Shown piece after piece: positions 8,617 to 18,447 of a stretch of 64,000 bases of DNA (position 1 is its first letter; every line of letters begins with the position of its first letter). The position numbers and the translations under genes are program-made. A model generated the notes under the pieces. The model was not told the origin of the DNA, ran no database searches, and worked only from the letters and a program-made list of their open reading frames with translations. Source of the DNA: Martensiomyces pterosporus (lineage: Eukaryota; Kickxellomycota; Kickxellomycetes; Kickxellales; Kickxellaceae); the NCBI GenBank assembly GCA_025201845.1, contig MU603963.1, positions 62,001 through 126,000 of the forward strand, given 5' to 3'.

Positions 8617-11600
8617 GGAAACAGCCATTCAAGCATCAGGGGCGGGCAGGGCGGCAGCGGCAGACGCAGTGCTGGCAGCAATTCGCGGCGTGAGAGCAAC
8701 GTAATCAATAATCGGGCTAGCAATGCTCGGCGTTCACAGCAGCTGTCAGGTAAGCACACTCATCCTTCCTTAATCGTAAATAGAGTGCAAAAAGAGAAAT
8801 GATTGCAGCACTCATCCGCATCATGTCATCTGATGGTCTACGCAAATCTGCTTCAGAGGTGTCCACTATATCGTGCACTGCACAGCTACTCAAAATGGAA
8901 AATCACCTCAAGTGTACGGCAACATCAATGCACATCCCACAGTGATATAGGCAGCAATAGCGGCAGCTCATCGCAGGTGCATACGCGGAGCATAGACTTT
9001 TCGTCGCAGCGCAGTCGCCCTACTACAGCCAGATCGCGCCTGTCGCAGGGATTCACAGGCAACGTAGGCAGCAGCAGCTTCAAGGATCAGCACCATATGT
9101 ACCAGCAGAGCCATCCATACTCGCTGCAGTCCAGCGCCCCTGCAAGTGACAGTCGCGTGTCACTGCTGTCGATGGTGGCTGGGCCTCGGGAGGACTCGTT
9201 GCCTGTGGAACATGCTGAAACCACGCGACTATCGCTTGGGCCAACAGTCAAGCCCACAAAATCGTCGCGGGCGCTATCTAGCCACCATCCTGCATCCCAG
9301 TTATCTGGACGGCCACGAAGCAGAACGCAGTCTTCAGAGGCAAGTTTCTCACCCTCCCTTGTCCCGCTATCCCCATTTTCATGTCGCCACCAAGGACAAT
9401 GCCATATCCTAATGCGCGTCTCTGCATTTCTGAATGCCAAACTGCTTATGTGACCGCTCTTTTTCTTTTCTCATTAGCAAGGGATCGTGACTGTATTTAG
9501 CGGCATTCAAAAGCCGCCGCCTCTGGACCAGGATCTAGAGGCTCTGAACAGCATCCCCAAATACCGGCCATTAGTGCTCGCGCCATCGAACAACCGACTA
9601 ACGGGGCTGTTCCAATCAGGCACACGCTACGTCGAGCCCTCTGCTGAGCGTAAGTAAAAGCACTACTCACGCCATTTGCTGCGGTATTAATGACGACAAT
9701 GATAATCTGGCCGAGCCATGCGGCAATTTGTGGAGGGCGCTCCGCCAGCCAAGTGCTACAGTTGCTACCGCTCAATTGTGCTGCCGTGAGGTTCGCTGAA
9801 CCAAAAGATGGCAATGGTCTTCCCCCTCTTTGTGCACGTACAAAGGGGCCGCTCTCGCTTTAATATTACTATCCTTGGCTCTGCTGTATTGTTTCTAGCG
9901 CCGCTAATGCCATTATTGATGCTGCTGACATGTCATTATTATAAATCGTGGCCATTGTTGTAGAATTGAACCTGGACGAAACAGAGCTCACTGGATTTTG
10001 CTTTAGCTTCCGCGACTATGTATCGGATCGTGTACGGCGCGTCTGCGACAGGCAATCAGACTTGGTGACATCAGCAAAGAATCTTGGCACACGGTGTACT
10101 GGATCCAGCACAAGGCTGAGCTATGTAAGCCAGCTGGCCAAGCAGGACCGTGAGGGTGCGGCGATGCTCAAATCACTACAGCGGCAGGCTGAAAAATCAT
10201 ATGAGCTCATGCAGGAGATACTGCATGATCTCGAGAGACTCGAGGCCGCGCTGCCCGCCAGCGAAAGGTTCTTTGGAAGCAACAGCGCCGCGCCAAAAGC
10301 GTTCCCAAGGCTTTCCAAAATGCTAGGGCAAAGGCGTCGGCACTCGCTTCCAGCCGCATCGCCAACATCCAGCGTCATCCTGCGACGACAGATCGCATCG
10401 AAAAAGGCAGGAATTCCAACGTTTGCGCAAAAGGCACCAATGTCTGTACGGCATGCCAGATCAACCTCAATTGCCCACTCAGCGGCTACGGCGGGCGATG
10501 TGCCAAGATCCGCTCGCTCTCCCTCCTCGTCGCTGGTACACCGCGCATCTCCTTCGTTGGCTAGCAAATCGCACTCAAAGTATGTCCCCGATGCCTTGTC
10601 CCTTAGGCGGAGGCCGTCGCGCAGTAGCATGTCGAGCAGCGATCTTGCCATCTCCAGCCGTTCTAGCTCGCCAAATCTGACTGCAGAGCCGAGACTATCT
10701 TTCGACGGCAGCAACTTTTCGGCTTATGCCTCCACTGCACCCCAAGTGCTGCCGCGCTTATCACACCGGAGGACAGTGCATCCATATAACTCTGCACGCC
10801 GCCCAAATTCAGTTGCATCGACATTCGTCGATACGGTTTACTTCCATGGCCGCAGTGAGCCATCCTTGTCGAGCGAGCAAGTGATGTGGTCGCCGCAGCT
10901 AGCCACTGGCGCCAGCAGCTCTTCATTTGCCAACATTGGGCCAGCGTGCTCTCCGCAGGGGTCGCTTCCAGCGAATGCTGAGTCTAACTGCCCTGCATCT
11001 GATAGAGGTTTGATTAGCAGTGCAGATGAAGGCGAGGGTGTCCACACGGAGGAGATGGATCGGGACCATCTTTACCAGAGCACTATGCCTATGCCTGTGT
11101 CGACAAACTACGCCCTCCATGGACAAGAGTCTGAGACAGCCGGCCTCCAAAGATGTGGCGAAGAAGGCGACAGCCAGCGCGACGACTGTGCCCATATCGA
11201 CAAATACGGTGCTGTACATGGTAACCTGACACCAATAGCGCTTGCGTCTGTGCCCAATGCAGACCAGCCCACGAATCATAATCGGACTCCCTCATCCTCG
11301 AAGAAGCTTCAACCGCGCAGGTCGTTGCAGCAGTCTGTGGTTACGGCTACTTCGCCGACATCTCTTCCTCGAGAGCTGTCCATACGCTCAGGCACTTCGC
11401 TTGCCTCATCGCCATCAACGGCATCAATTATTTTGCACTCGCCTTTATCGTCGCCGGCGGCGCATGTCACCACCAATGCGCTAACTGTAATGGCATCGTC
11501 TGAAGCGCCCCGTTCAAACTGGGCGCCTGGGTCTTCGCAGCTCCCTTCTGAAGCAACACGAATGCTGCGACAGGTGATGATGGAGCAGTCAGACAGTACT

Positions 11601-12662
11601 TCTCTCAAAAGCCCTGCGTCTTCTCGCCCGGTATCTCAAAACCTGTCCCCAGACAAAGCCCGTCATGTGCTGACATCCAACGGCGGCCGGCACGAAAGTG
11701 TAGGTGATGCATTTGTAGATGCCGGGCATGCAGTCGCTGGAACGGTTGCAAGACCCCGTGCATCGTCGATAGCACATAGCCTCATCAGCATGGTTGAAGA
11801 GGGCGATGCAGCAGAACAGCCCAAAGTCCTGCTCTCGGATATGCTGGCAGGCGGCCACGCATCTAGTGACGTGGCCAGTGAGATCAGGCCATCAGTTCGC
11901 ACCAACTCGGAAAGGATGTCTACATGGAGCTCGTCATCTGCGAGGACTTTGGCTGAGGGCACATATTCTTTCCGCGTGCCCAGCGTCGATGAGCCGCACA
12001 TTGCAAAGCAGGCTCCAGTCTCTACGGCGCTGACCACACTGACTGCCTCGGCGGCCATGGTCAATAGTCGCCCGCCAAGCCGTGACAAATGTGGCAGCGT
12101 AAGCAGCGCTACGGGTGTCAGCTATTTTAGCGCGCGCATCCCGCGTGCACGGCCTGTTATCGATCTTGGCCTTGCCATCAGGTCCGACCTCGAGCGGCGT
12201 GTGCGGTCGTTTTCCGAGTCCGAGACTAACCCGTCTCTGCCCAGCGATTGCAGGCCGCATTCTAGCATGGGCTTTCACGAGACCGTATCGGGTGCAACCA
12301 TCCATACTACTCGGCCAGACTCGATCCACGCGAGACGCCATTCGCCTCACTCGGCCTCGCTGCGGTACTCTCGCCCAGACAAGTTCCAGCGCCATCGCCT
12401 GAGCATGATGAGCACTGGCAGCCAGTCATCTAGCAGACATGTGTCGACATCGTCTGGCCGGATAGCCATAGAGTCTGCTTGTTCACAGCCCAATGCGACG
12501 ACGACCACCAGCAGTACTGGTCAGACTACAGACAAATTCCCCCCTCCTACGCCGCCAGCTTTTGGACAGACCACCGCCAATGCTGCTGTAAACAAGCGTC
12601 GTGCACACACCATGGGTCCACCCAAGCAACTGCACCGCCCAGCATCGGGTATCAGCAAGTAA
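8617..12662 (+). CDS. BORCS5-like protein (BORC subunit domain) with long Ser-rich C-terminal tail, 5' end unresolved
   Basis: Exons proposed: 8617(?)-8749, 8951-9339, 9478-9649 and 9964-12662. All phases agree, giving 1130 residues. The intron 9340-9477 has a GC donor (GAG|GCAAGT); the others are GT-AG. Exon 3 reads GIVTVFSGIQKPPPLDQDLE then ALNSIPKYRPLV. Exon 4 opens LNLDETELTGFCFSFRDYVS, followed by a helical stretch ending LERLEAALPASERF. From memory this matches, in order, the human BORCS5 (LOH12CR1) core: an IVVV-type strand, an IPxFxPLL motif and a coiled coil ending in a LPxxERL-type motif. BORC recruits Arl8 to lysosomes and couples them to kinesin. The ~780 residues after the core are Ser/Arg/Pro-rich and disordered, absent from animal BORCS5. 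The start codon is not located; the first exon is tentative. An N-terminal Met-Gly for myristoylation was not found. Confidence 0.65.
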
Positions 12663-12930
12663 CGTCCACATATCCGCCTTTCCAATTTCGCCATTAGTGC
12701 CCTTTCTACATGTTCACCTATGCATACACACCACAACCAATATACTGATATCCACACACACCCTTATTCCATGTCCACCATCCTGTTGCTTCTACGTTGC
12801 AGGCACTTGCTGTGCACTATGTTGTTCAGAGCAGGTTTAATTTTAAATCTATAGCGCCAGTAGCTTCGCGGGTGCCGCCATATTGCCTGGACGCCTGCTG
12901 TGAGAGACAGATCAGAAACTGCTTTTGTGG

Positions 12931-13326
12931 CTACTTTTGGCGCAGAGGGAGGAGAGGCTTGGCTGCCTTGGATCCAGGAGCGATCTGGGGGTTAAGGCGG
13001 CCAACAACCTCGAAGCCATCGGGTGCCCTTGTTCTGAGGGACTCAACCTTGTCGACAAGCTCTACTTTTACAATCTCCTTGAGCTTGATGACCATGCCCG
13101 CAAGCTCGTTCGAAATTGGGCGATAGGCAACATGGCCACGGCGCTTCAGACCCAGTGCGATGGCGTTTTTGCGTGTCTTTGGAGGCAGTCCAAGTGGCGA
13201 CCGGTTAAGCGTGATTTTCCAGAATTTGCCTTCGCTGTTCGCAGCTGGCGTGTTTGGCGAGGCAGTGCTGAACAGCCGCTTGGCGGCACCAGCGGCCGGT
13301 GTGTTCTGTGACAGGCAGCGGAACAT
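12931..13326 (-). CDS. MRPL33: Mitochondrial large-subunit ribosomal protein uL30m
   Basis: Structural protein of the mitochondrial 54S/39S ribosomal subunit. The 131-residue protein starts at the only ATG (MFRCLSQ); the frame is open further upstream but without ATG. Residues 1-28 are Arg/Ser/Ala-rich without acids, a mitochondrial presequence. The uL30 core follows: FWKITLNRSPLGLPPKTRKN, then IALGLKRRGHVAYRP, and a helix with VIKLKEIVKVELVD. The first of these is the usual L30 start, where K/R-rich GLPxKxRK contacts rRNA. The basic C-terminal extension of ~30 residues is typical of mitochondrial forms. It converges with the BORCS5-like gene, 268 bases apart. The symbol follows yeast naming (MRPL33 = uL30m); orthologues elsewhere are called MRPL30. 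Confidence 0.9.
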   Translation of the reverse strand: MFRCLSQNTPAAGAAKRLFSTASPNTPAANSEGKFWKITLNRSPLGLPPKTRKNAIALGLKRRGHVAYRPISNELAGMVIKLKEIVKVELVDKVESLRTRAPDGFEVVGRLNPQIAPGSKAAKPLLPLRQK

Positions 13327-14274
13327 TGCTACTGCTTTGCGAAGCGAGGTGCGCTCAAAGTAATTACAAATGTAAATGGAAAACAACAGGAATCGCCGAA
13401 GCAGAGGACAAGCAAAAAAGGCGTGGTGCAGCTTGCGTGAACTGCATTCGAAATTATTTAAGCTGCGAGGCAGCTAGGGATAGCAATATTTTGATGCAGC
13501 ATTTTATTGTGCTAGATAAGGATTAAAATTAGAGAGATTAAGGAAAAGCCGCCATTTTCTGGCCATGGATACCTACAGGAGCTAAGCCAGCGACAAGCAG
13601 ATAGAAAGAGATGCTTGGTTGTTAGCAGCACACAGATCCAAAGCGTGCGAGGCCTACCATCCTGTCCTAAGCAGAGGAGGAGGGCTGGTACATGGTGGAT
13701 GTCTACACAATAAAAGGTTGGTTCCCGGAGTGGATGCGAGCACACAAATGTGCTCAGAGAGTCCAAAAACCAGGCATTGACGTAGCTTTACAAAAAGTTG
13801 CTATAGCGTAAGCTCGATGAACGAACCGGCAGCCAAAAGGCTACCAGGCGAGAACTAGCAGCCGGCGAGTGGGAAAAAGTCGCGCCTGCATTCTCACAAA
13901 CGCATAGATGACAGCAAAGGAGCAGCGCCAAAGCACAGGCGCTTTGATATTGGCAAGTTTCAAGCAGCAACTTACATTCAAACACATGCAACATAGAAGC
14001 GAGAAAATCAGATGATGAGAAGAGAAGAGAAGAGCCAGGAGAGCCAGCCGACGCACTCCGACGATGGCTGAAGTGGGATTCTTGTTTTTGGCAAACCCTC
14101 GCCTCGTCGCCAAACATTTTTCCGTTGGCGACTCGGCTAACCAAAGCGGCTCCTGTCTGCCCTCTCTGCCAACAAAACAGCCGGCGCCTCGCACCCTCCT
14201 CCTTGTGCTTCTGCTCGCTTGTTCTCCTGTTTGAATCGGTAACTTGCGCTGCGCATCTCCAAAGTGCTTTGAGA
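13327..14274. promoter_or_regulatory. Divergent intergenic region uL30m/VMA12
   Basis: 948 bases between two divergent start codons. ORFs on both strands are short and lack conserved features. No repeat or RNA gene seen. It presumably holds both promoters and leaders. Confidence 0.4.
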
Positions 14275-15045
14275 ATGACAGACTCCGCCGCCGCATGTTC
14301 GGAATTGCTGTTTGTGGTGACACCCCGGATCCAGCGCGCCTGCCTGGATTGTTTGGTCGATTTGCCAGAGGAGAGCGCGTGTCGACAGGAAATCGAGCGA
14401 GTGTCTAAGACACGCTTCAAAACAAGCGAGGAATATGCCAAAGAGTCTATATCGCTGGCAGCAATCAAGGCGGTGTCCCAGCACTCTCTTGCTCAAAGCG
14501 CCAACGACAGAGAGGGCGCATGGATCCACCAGCTCCTCCAAGGCAGTCGCATCTACATAGAAAAGCCCGCGCCCAGGCCACGGAACCCCGAGCTAGTAGC
14601 GCGTCTAGACAAGATCAAACGGCAGCTTGAGGAGCGAGAATACAAGAGAATGACGGCAAACGTGCGCGCCAGCATGTATGACAGCCATAGCGGCAGTAAG
14701 ACGCGCATGGGCGACGTGTTTATGCCGGCCGTGCCTGGCGTAAGAATCGGCGAATCGTCTGGCCAAATGAGCTTGCAGCAGGAGATGAAAGCGGTCAACC
14801 AGCAGGTTTCAGTGATAGTCAACATACTGTTCAGCGCTCTTGGTGTCGGCTTTGCTGTCTCCTATGCTTCGTATACGCTGACGTCAGAGATCGGCTGGCG
14901 CATCCTGCTTGGGCTCTTTGCTGCCCTTGTTACAATTCTGGCGGAAACATATTTGTTCTCTTTCGCGGGCAGTCGAGGTCAGAAGAAGAGGCTGAAAGTG
15001 AGCCTGCGCTCAGAATCGGCACTGGTTAACAAAAAAAGCCAGTAG
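14275..15045 (+). CDS. VMA12: V-ATPase assembly factor Vma12/TMEM199
   Basis: ER membrane protein that, with Vma21 and Vma22, assembles the V0 sector of the vacuolar H+-ATPase. The 256-residue protein starts at ATG 14275; the frame is open upstream but without ATG. A soluble N-terminal part (~175 residues) includes the family-typical stretch ELVARLDKIKRQLEEREYKRM. Two membrane segments follow: IVNILFSALGVGFAVSYASY (~182-201) and ILLGLFAALVTILAETYLF (~212-230). The last four residues are KKSQ, a KKXX retrieval signal that fits ER residence. It is convergent with ARA2, with 89 bases between the stops; an AATAAA is at 15072-15077. Single exon, complete. Confidence 0.88.
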   Translation: MTDSAAACSELLFVVTPRIQRACLDCLVDLPEESACRQEIERVSKTRFKTSEEYAKESISLAAIKAVSQHSLAQSANDREGAWIHQLLQGSRIYIEKPAPRPRNPELVARLDKIKRQLEEREYKRMTANVRASMYDSHSGSKTRMGDVFMPAVPGVRIGESSGQMSLQQEMKAVNQQVSVIVNILFSALGVGFAVSYASYTLTSEIGWRILLGLFAALVTILAETYLFSFAGSRGQKKRLKVSLRSESALVNKKSQ

Positions 15046-15071
15046 CCATGAGACTGTTTATAAGTATATGT

Positions 15072-15077
15072 AATAAA
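15072..15077 (+). terminator. AATAAA polyadenylation signal for VMA12
   Basis: AATAAA 27 bases after the VMA12 stop, in the 89-base gap before the end of the convergent ARA2 gene. Confidence 0.5.
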
Positions 15078-15134
15078 TTCTTACTGTAGATGTACCTAGC
15101 CGCAATAGCAAAGTGGTCTCTAAGGCTGTGCCGC

Positions 15135-16157
15135 CTATGCATCAGCAGGCGGCGAGGGCCATGTGTAGTCAGCAAATGGTTTTAGAATGCCCTGAACTTG
15201 CTCATAGACGCGCTGGACATCGGGATCCTCGTATCCACCACGACTGCCGCTCTGTTTCATGTGCTGTGCATTGGCGTAAGCAGCCAGCGCCTCGCCAACC
15301 TCCGCAGCCGTTTTGGCGCCAACAAGGTGCAAGTCGACATCTCCGTACGAGAACGCAAAGCGCTCGGCCATATCCGCGAGCGTAACGTCGCGCATTCCAC
15401 GTGTCGCAGCCTGCGAGTTGACCAAGTCAGCACACTGGGCAACCGCAGCCTTGAGCTCGGGCTTTGCTGGATGCCACTCTGGAGTAGTGTCCGAGCTCAA
15501 AAGGCCCATGGACAATGGGCTGGCCGCGATGACCGTCTTTACGCCAGCAGCACGGAGCTTCGGAACATACTCGGCCAGACGCTGGCAGTGCAGGTTGTAG
15601 CTGCAATAGGAGAGCACGACATCGAGCGGGCTGCTGCGCTCTTGCTGGATCTCGGCGATGCGCAGGAGGACCTCGAGCGGGTACCCGCTGATCCCAACAT
15701 TGCGAACAAGACCGCGGGCCTTGAGCTCAAACAGCTGGGGCAGGGCCTCGTCGACAGCCATAGCAATATCGACAAACTCGACATCGTGGCACAGGACAAT
15801 GTCCAGGTAGTCGGTGTTGAGCCTGCGCATGCTCTCGTTGACGCTTGCAACGACACGCTTGGCGCTGTAGTCAAAATCGGCTATCTTGTAGCCGTAGCGG
15901 CCCAGCTTCGTGCAGATGTGGTAGGACGACCGTGGAAACTCATCTTTCAGCTGGGCAAGCGCCTTGCCTAGCCTCATCTCGCTGTTGTTGTAGTAAGGCG
16001 AGGTATCAACCAAGTTGATGCCGCTGCTCAGGGCCTTGCGCACGGTCCCGACCACTTCTTCATCCGATGCAGGGCCATATGCGCCGCTAAACGTTCCGCA
16101 CCCAAGCCCAACACTTGACAGCGGCAGGCGATCCGACTCAGCACCAGCAGCAGACAT
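15135..16157 (-). CDS. ARA2: D-arabinose 1-dehydrogenase / L-galactose dehydrogenase-type aldo-keto reductase
   Basis: Cytosolic NAD-dependent oxidoreductase that oxidises D-arabinose (fungi) or L-galactose (plants) to the lactone, feeding erythroascorbate/ascorbate synthesis. The 340-residue protein begins at ATG 16157. AKR features: GLGCGTFSG near the N-terminus, NLVDTSPYYNNSE with the catalytic Asp and Tyr, the Lys in ICTKLGRYG, and LDIVLCHDVEFV with the catalytic His. The C-terminal half contains VVLSYCSYNLH and VIAASPLSMGLLS, typical of the Ara2/L-galactose dehydrogenase branch rather than general AKRs. Substrate choice within this branch cannot be read from sequence. Single exon; the spacing to eS28 upstream is about 580 bases. 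Confidence 0.88.
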   Translation of the reverse strand: MSAAGAESDRLPLSSVGLGCGTFSGAYGPASDEEVVGTVRKALSSGINLVDTSPYYNNSEMRLGKALAQLKDEFPRSSYHICTKLGRYGYKIADFDYSAKRVVASVNESMRRLNTDYLDIVLCHDVEFVDIAMAVDEALPQLFELKARGLVRNVGISGYPLEVLLRIAEIQQERSSPLDVVLSYCSYNLHCQRLAEYVPKLRAAGVKTVIAASPLSMGLLSSDTTPEWHPAKPELKAAVAQCADLVNSQAATRGMRDVTLADMAERFAFSYGDVDLHLVGAKTAAEVGEALAAYANAQHMKQSGSRGGYEDPDVQRVYEQVQGILKPFADYTWPSPPADA

Positions 16158-16574
16158 GGCTCAGGGAAACAGGAGGCAAGGGGGAACTGAAAAGAGCGAA
16201 CTAGGGGAAATGGCAGTGGCAGGCCGTGGAGATAGGGAGAAAAAGAGAGGGAGAGGACAGGAAAGGCGCTTTCCCACCTTCACGTCTGGAGCAGATGGCT
16301 GTGGGCGGCGAGTGCTCTCAGCTCGGTCGAATTTAGCCTTGCTTGGGTGAAGCTGACAAATAGGCAGCTGGCTGCATCTTAGTTGAAGCCTAGCTGCCAG
16401 CATGCTGCCAAAAGGAAATGGAAAGGGCAGGCGATTCAGGCATACGTGTCTACCACAGCGTCCATGCGCCCATGTCTGATGCTGGTGATGTGTGCAGAAG
16501 CGACGGAGCCACGAAGCGCACCTTGCATTCATGTCGCAAACAGTGCCGCGCACCCGCAGGCTTGATGAATAAGA
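16158..16574. other. Non-coding stretch between ARA2 start and eS28 3' region
   Basis: About 420 bases upstream of ARA2 (minus) and downstream of the eS28 mRNA end. Short ORFs only. Probably holds the ARA2 promoter; nothing else recognised. Confidence 0.4.
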
Positions 16575-16580
16575 TTTATT
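16575..16580 (-). terminator. Candidate poly(A) signal for eS28
   Basis: TTTATT on the plus strand reads AATAAA on the minus strand, about 155 bases past the eS28 stop codon. Confidence 0.35.
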
Positions 16581-16735
16581 GCGGCGAAGCACAACAAACT
16601 GGGGCCCGATAAAAAAGCAATCTATCGAACAAAGCGCGGCAGGATTAGTGCGCACACAAAAGAAAGAAACAGAGACGAATTTTGGAAAAACAGTCTCCCT
16701 CCACCAACAGAACAAGGGGAGCGGGTAGGAGGTTC

Positions 16736-17515
16736 TTAACGGAGACGGCGGGCCTCACGCTCGGACTCGAGGAGGGTAAGGATGTCGTTCTCACGGACGG
16801 GACCCTTGACGTTACGGATGATGGAACGGGAAGTGTCGTCCATGAACTCAACGCGGACCTGAGTGACACCACCACGGGAGCCAGTACGGCCGAGAACCTT
16901 AGTAACCTTGGCGAGCTTAACCTGCTGCTTAGCGTCCTACAAAATTGGGCGTTGCGGGTGTTTGGAGGGACAGATCCAAAAGGTGTCCGAAGAGTTAGCG
17001 ACTAGGAAAAATGATAGCGCCTGTTTATGCGAGTCAAACACGGGGCAGAGCGCTTGCAGGGTCAGGGAAAGAGCCGCGCAGAGCACTCGGAGAGAGGGCT
17101 GGCAGGAGCCCTTCACAGAGCATACAGCCGGCGCTCGCTGGCTGGCTAGGGAGCTGGCTAGCGGGGCTCTGTTTCCACCAGCGTCGACCGCAGCGCGTCA
17201 GATTGCAACTGCAGCCCAATCAAGAAGCCCTTGCCCGGGCTGTTGCTGCCAGATCTGTCATAGCATGCCGGGTTCAGGTGCCGTAGCAAAGCAGCCGGCC
17301 CAGCCACACAATGCCTAGGCTCGGCGTGCAGAGCTCGAATTTGCCAAATTGGCCGAGTGCGAATCTGCAATGGCACCTGTCCGGGTCCCGCCAATTTCAC
17401 GTCCTGCCGTCTCCAGCACTGCTTCTCTGCCCGATACTCAGCACGCGACATGGTCTTTCCCCCGCGGTTCCTGCAGCGCATCCAACGCCGATTGCGCATC
17501 CATTACACGTACCAT
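16736..17515 (-). CDS. RPS28: 40S ribosomal protein eS28 (S28)
   Basis: Small-subunit ribosomal protein near the mRNA exit. Main coding exon 16736-16936 encodes 66 residues, [20 protein letters not shown] and on to [20 protein letters not shown], ending SEREARRLR. This is near-identical to eS28 of other eukaryotes over the core. The exon lacks its Met; it is preceded by an acceptor (TTTGTAG|GAC). Upstream, ATG at 17513-17515 is followed directly by a donor (ATG|GTACGT), giving a first coding exon of one codon and a 576-base intron. The product would be 67 residues, the usual size. An intron immediately after the ATG is common in fungal ribosomal protein genes. The second exon is certain, the first exon is inferred. 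Confidence 0.85.
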
Positions 17516-17892
17516 TTTAGAAAGATGCGAGTTGGGGTTAACTGTGAAGAGAGAGAAATCCCCCAACCTGCGGTGTCCCGCTTTCGCTTCACTATTGCGC
17601 CAGCCAGCCAAGCAGCCACAGCGAGGCCTTGAAAGAAAAATGTGCGAGCCAGAGGCAGAAATCAATCCGAGCCGAGCCGCGCTACTTGCAGCAAGCGGCC
17701 ATAGGCTATAGGGCTTGCTCTCATTGCGATGCGCCAATGCACACAGCCAGAGTCGCTGACCAGGCTGGCATTTCCATGTTTCCGTAACCGCTATTTCTTT
17801 TCTCTGTCCAATACGCCCATCCTTTCCCCGCACTCTTATATGCCCCTTGAGCACACTCCATGCAGAGGGTTAGTTGCGCGTAGACCACGGCG
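17516..17892. promoter_or_regulatory. Divergent promoter region eS28 / Gag1-like gene
   Basis: 377 bases between divergent start codons. On the minus strand CATATAAG at 17835-17842 is a possible TATA element, about 320 bases from the eS28 ATG. Confidence 0.35.
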
Positions 17893-18192
17893 ATGACAGC
17901 AGCGACTTCACGGAAAGTAGTAGGGGTTGAGCATTGGAAGCAGCAGAACAGCCAGTGGAGAGCAGCAGTTGGCTCCAGCAATGATACCAATGCGAGGGAG
18001 CCAGTGCGGATCACGGACCGAAAAGAGCCTCTGGAACCAAGAAAGTACGGGATGGTGTTCCGCAAGCTGGTCATCGACAGAAGACCGCTAAAAAAGCCGT
18101 TACCACTGACGGACGCGATACCGATGCTCATTTCTGGGTGGAAGAAGGCTGGGATCTGGCCGGCAGACCCACCTGCGACGGCCAGCAAGTAG
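17893..18192 (+). CDS. Small protein, possibly Gag1-like clamp/DUF4050 family
   Basis: A 99-residue ORF from ATG 17893 between eS28 and DNMT2. The layout resembles what I recall of the fungal DUF4050/Gag1-like domain: a Trp-containing start (VEHWKQQNSQWRAA), a central FRKLVIDRRPLKKPLPL and AIPMLISGWKKAGIWP at the end. In that family an F-x-x-LV...PL block is followed by a helix ending in W-x-x-x-G-L/I-W-P. No signal peptide or membrane segment. The antisense frame at 17721-18188 is open too but has no such pattern. Function unknown. Coding status is likely, family membership tentative. Confidence 0.55.
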   Translation: MTAATSRKVVGVEHWKQQNSQWRAAVGSSNDTNAREPVRITDRKEPLEPRKYGMVFRKLVIDRRPLKKPLPLTDAIPMLISGWKKAGIWPADPPATASK

Positions 18193-18447
18193 CAGGCGTG
18201 CGCTTTAGCCGAATGCGGGCCTTCTTTCTTTATCCGCTAGAGGCAGTTTTCTTTCTGTACTGTATTTTTTTTTATCAGGGAAAAGCACCCACAAACCTGC
18301 CACCACAGTGCATTGGGCGATCCTATAATTTCATATTCATATCCAAAACCCGTTGGTTGTCTTTTTTTATATAGGCATATTTGGACACTGCCGCTTCTCT
18401 TCTCCATTGTCTCGCTTACATGTTCTAATATAGTTTCTAGGAGAACA

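Noticed and set aside
8803..8950. Reading the 8803 frame straight through as coding sequence
   Set aside because: It would start at a TTG and give a composition unlike the rest of the protein. Removing 8750-8950 as an intron joins two Ser/Gly/Asn-rich segments in phase instead.
13788..14468. 226-codon minus-strand ORF overlapping the VMA12 5' region
   Set aside because: Runs opposite the VMA12 start and shows no conserved features; Ser/Ala/Cys-rich composition typical of chance frames here.
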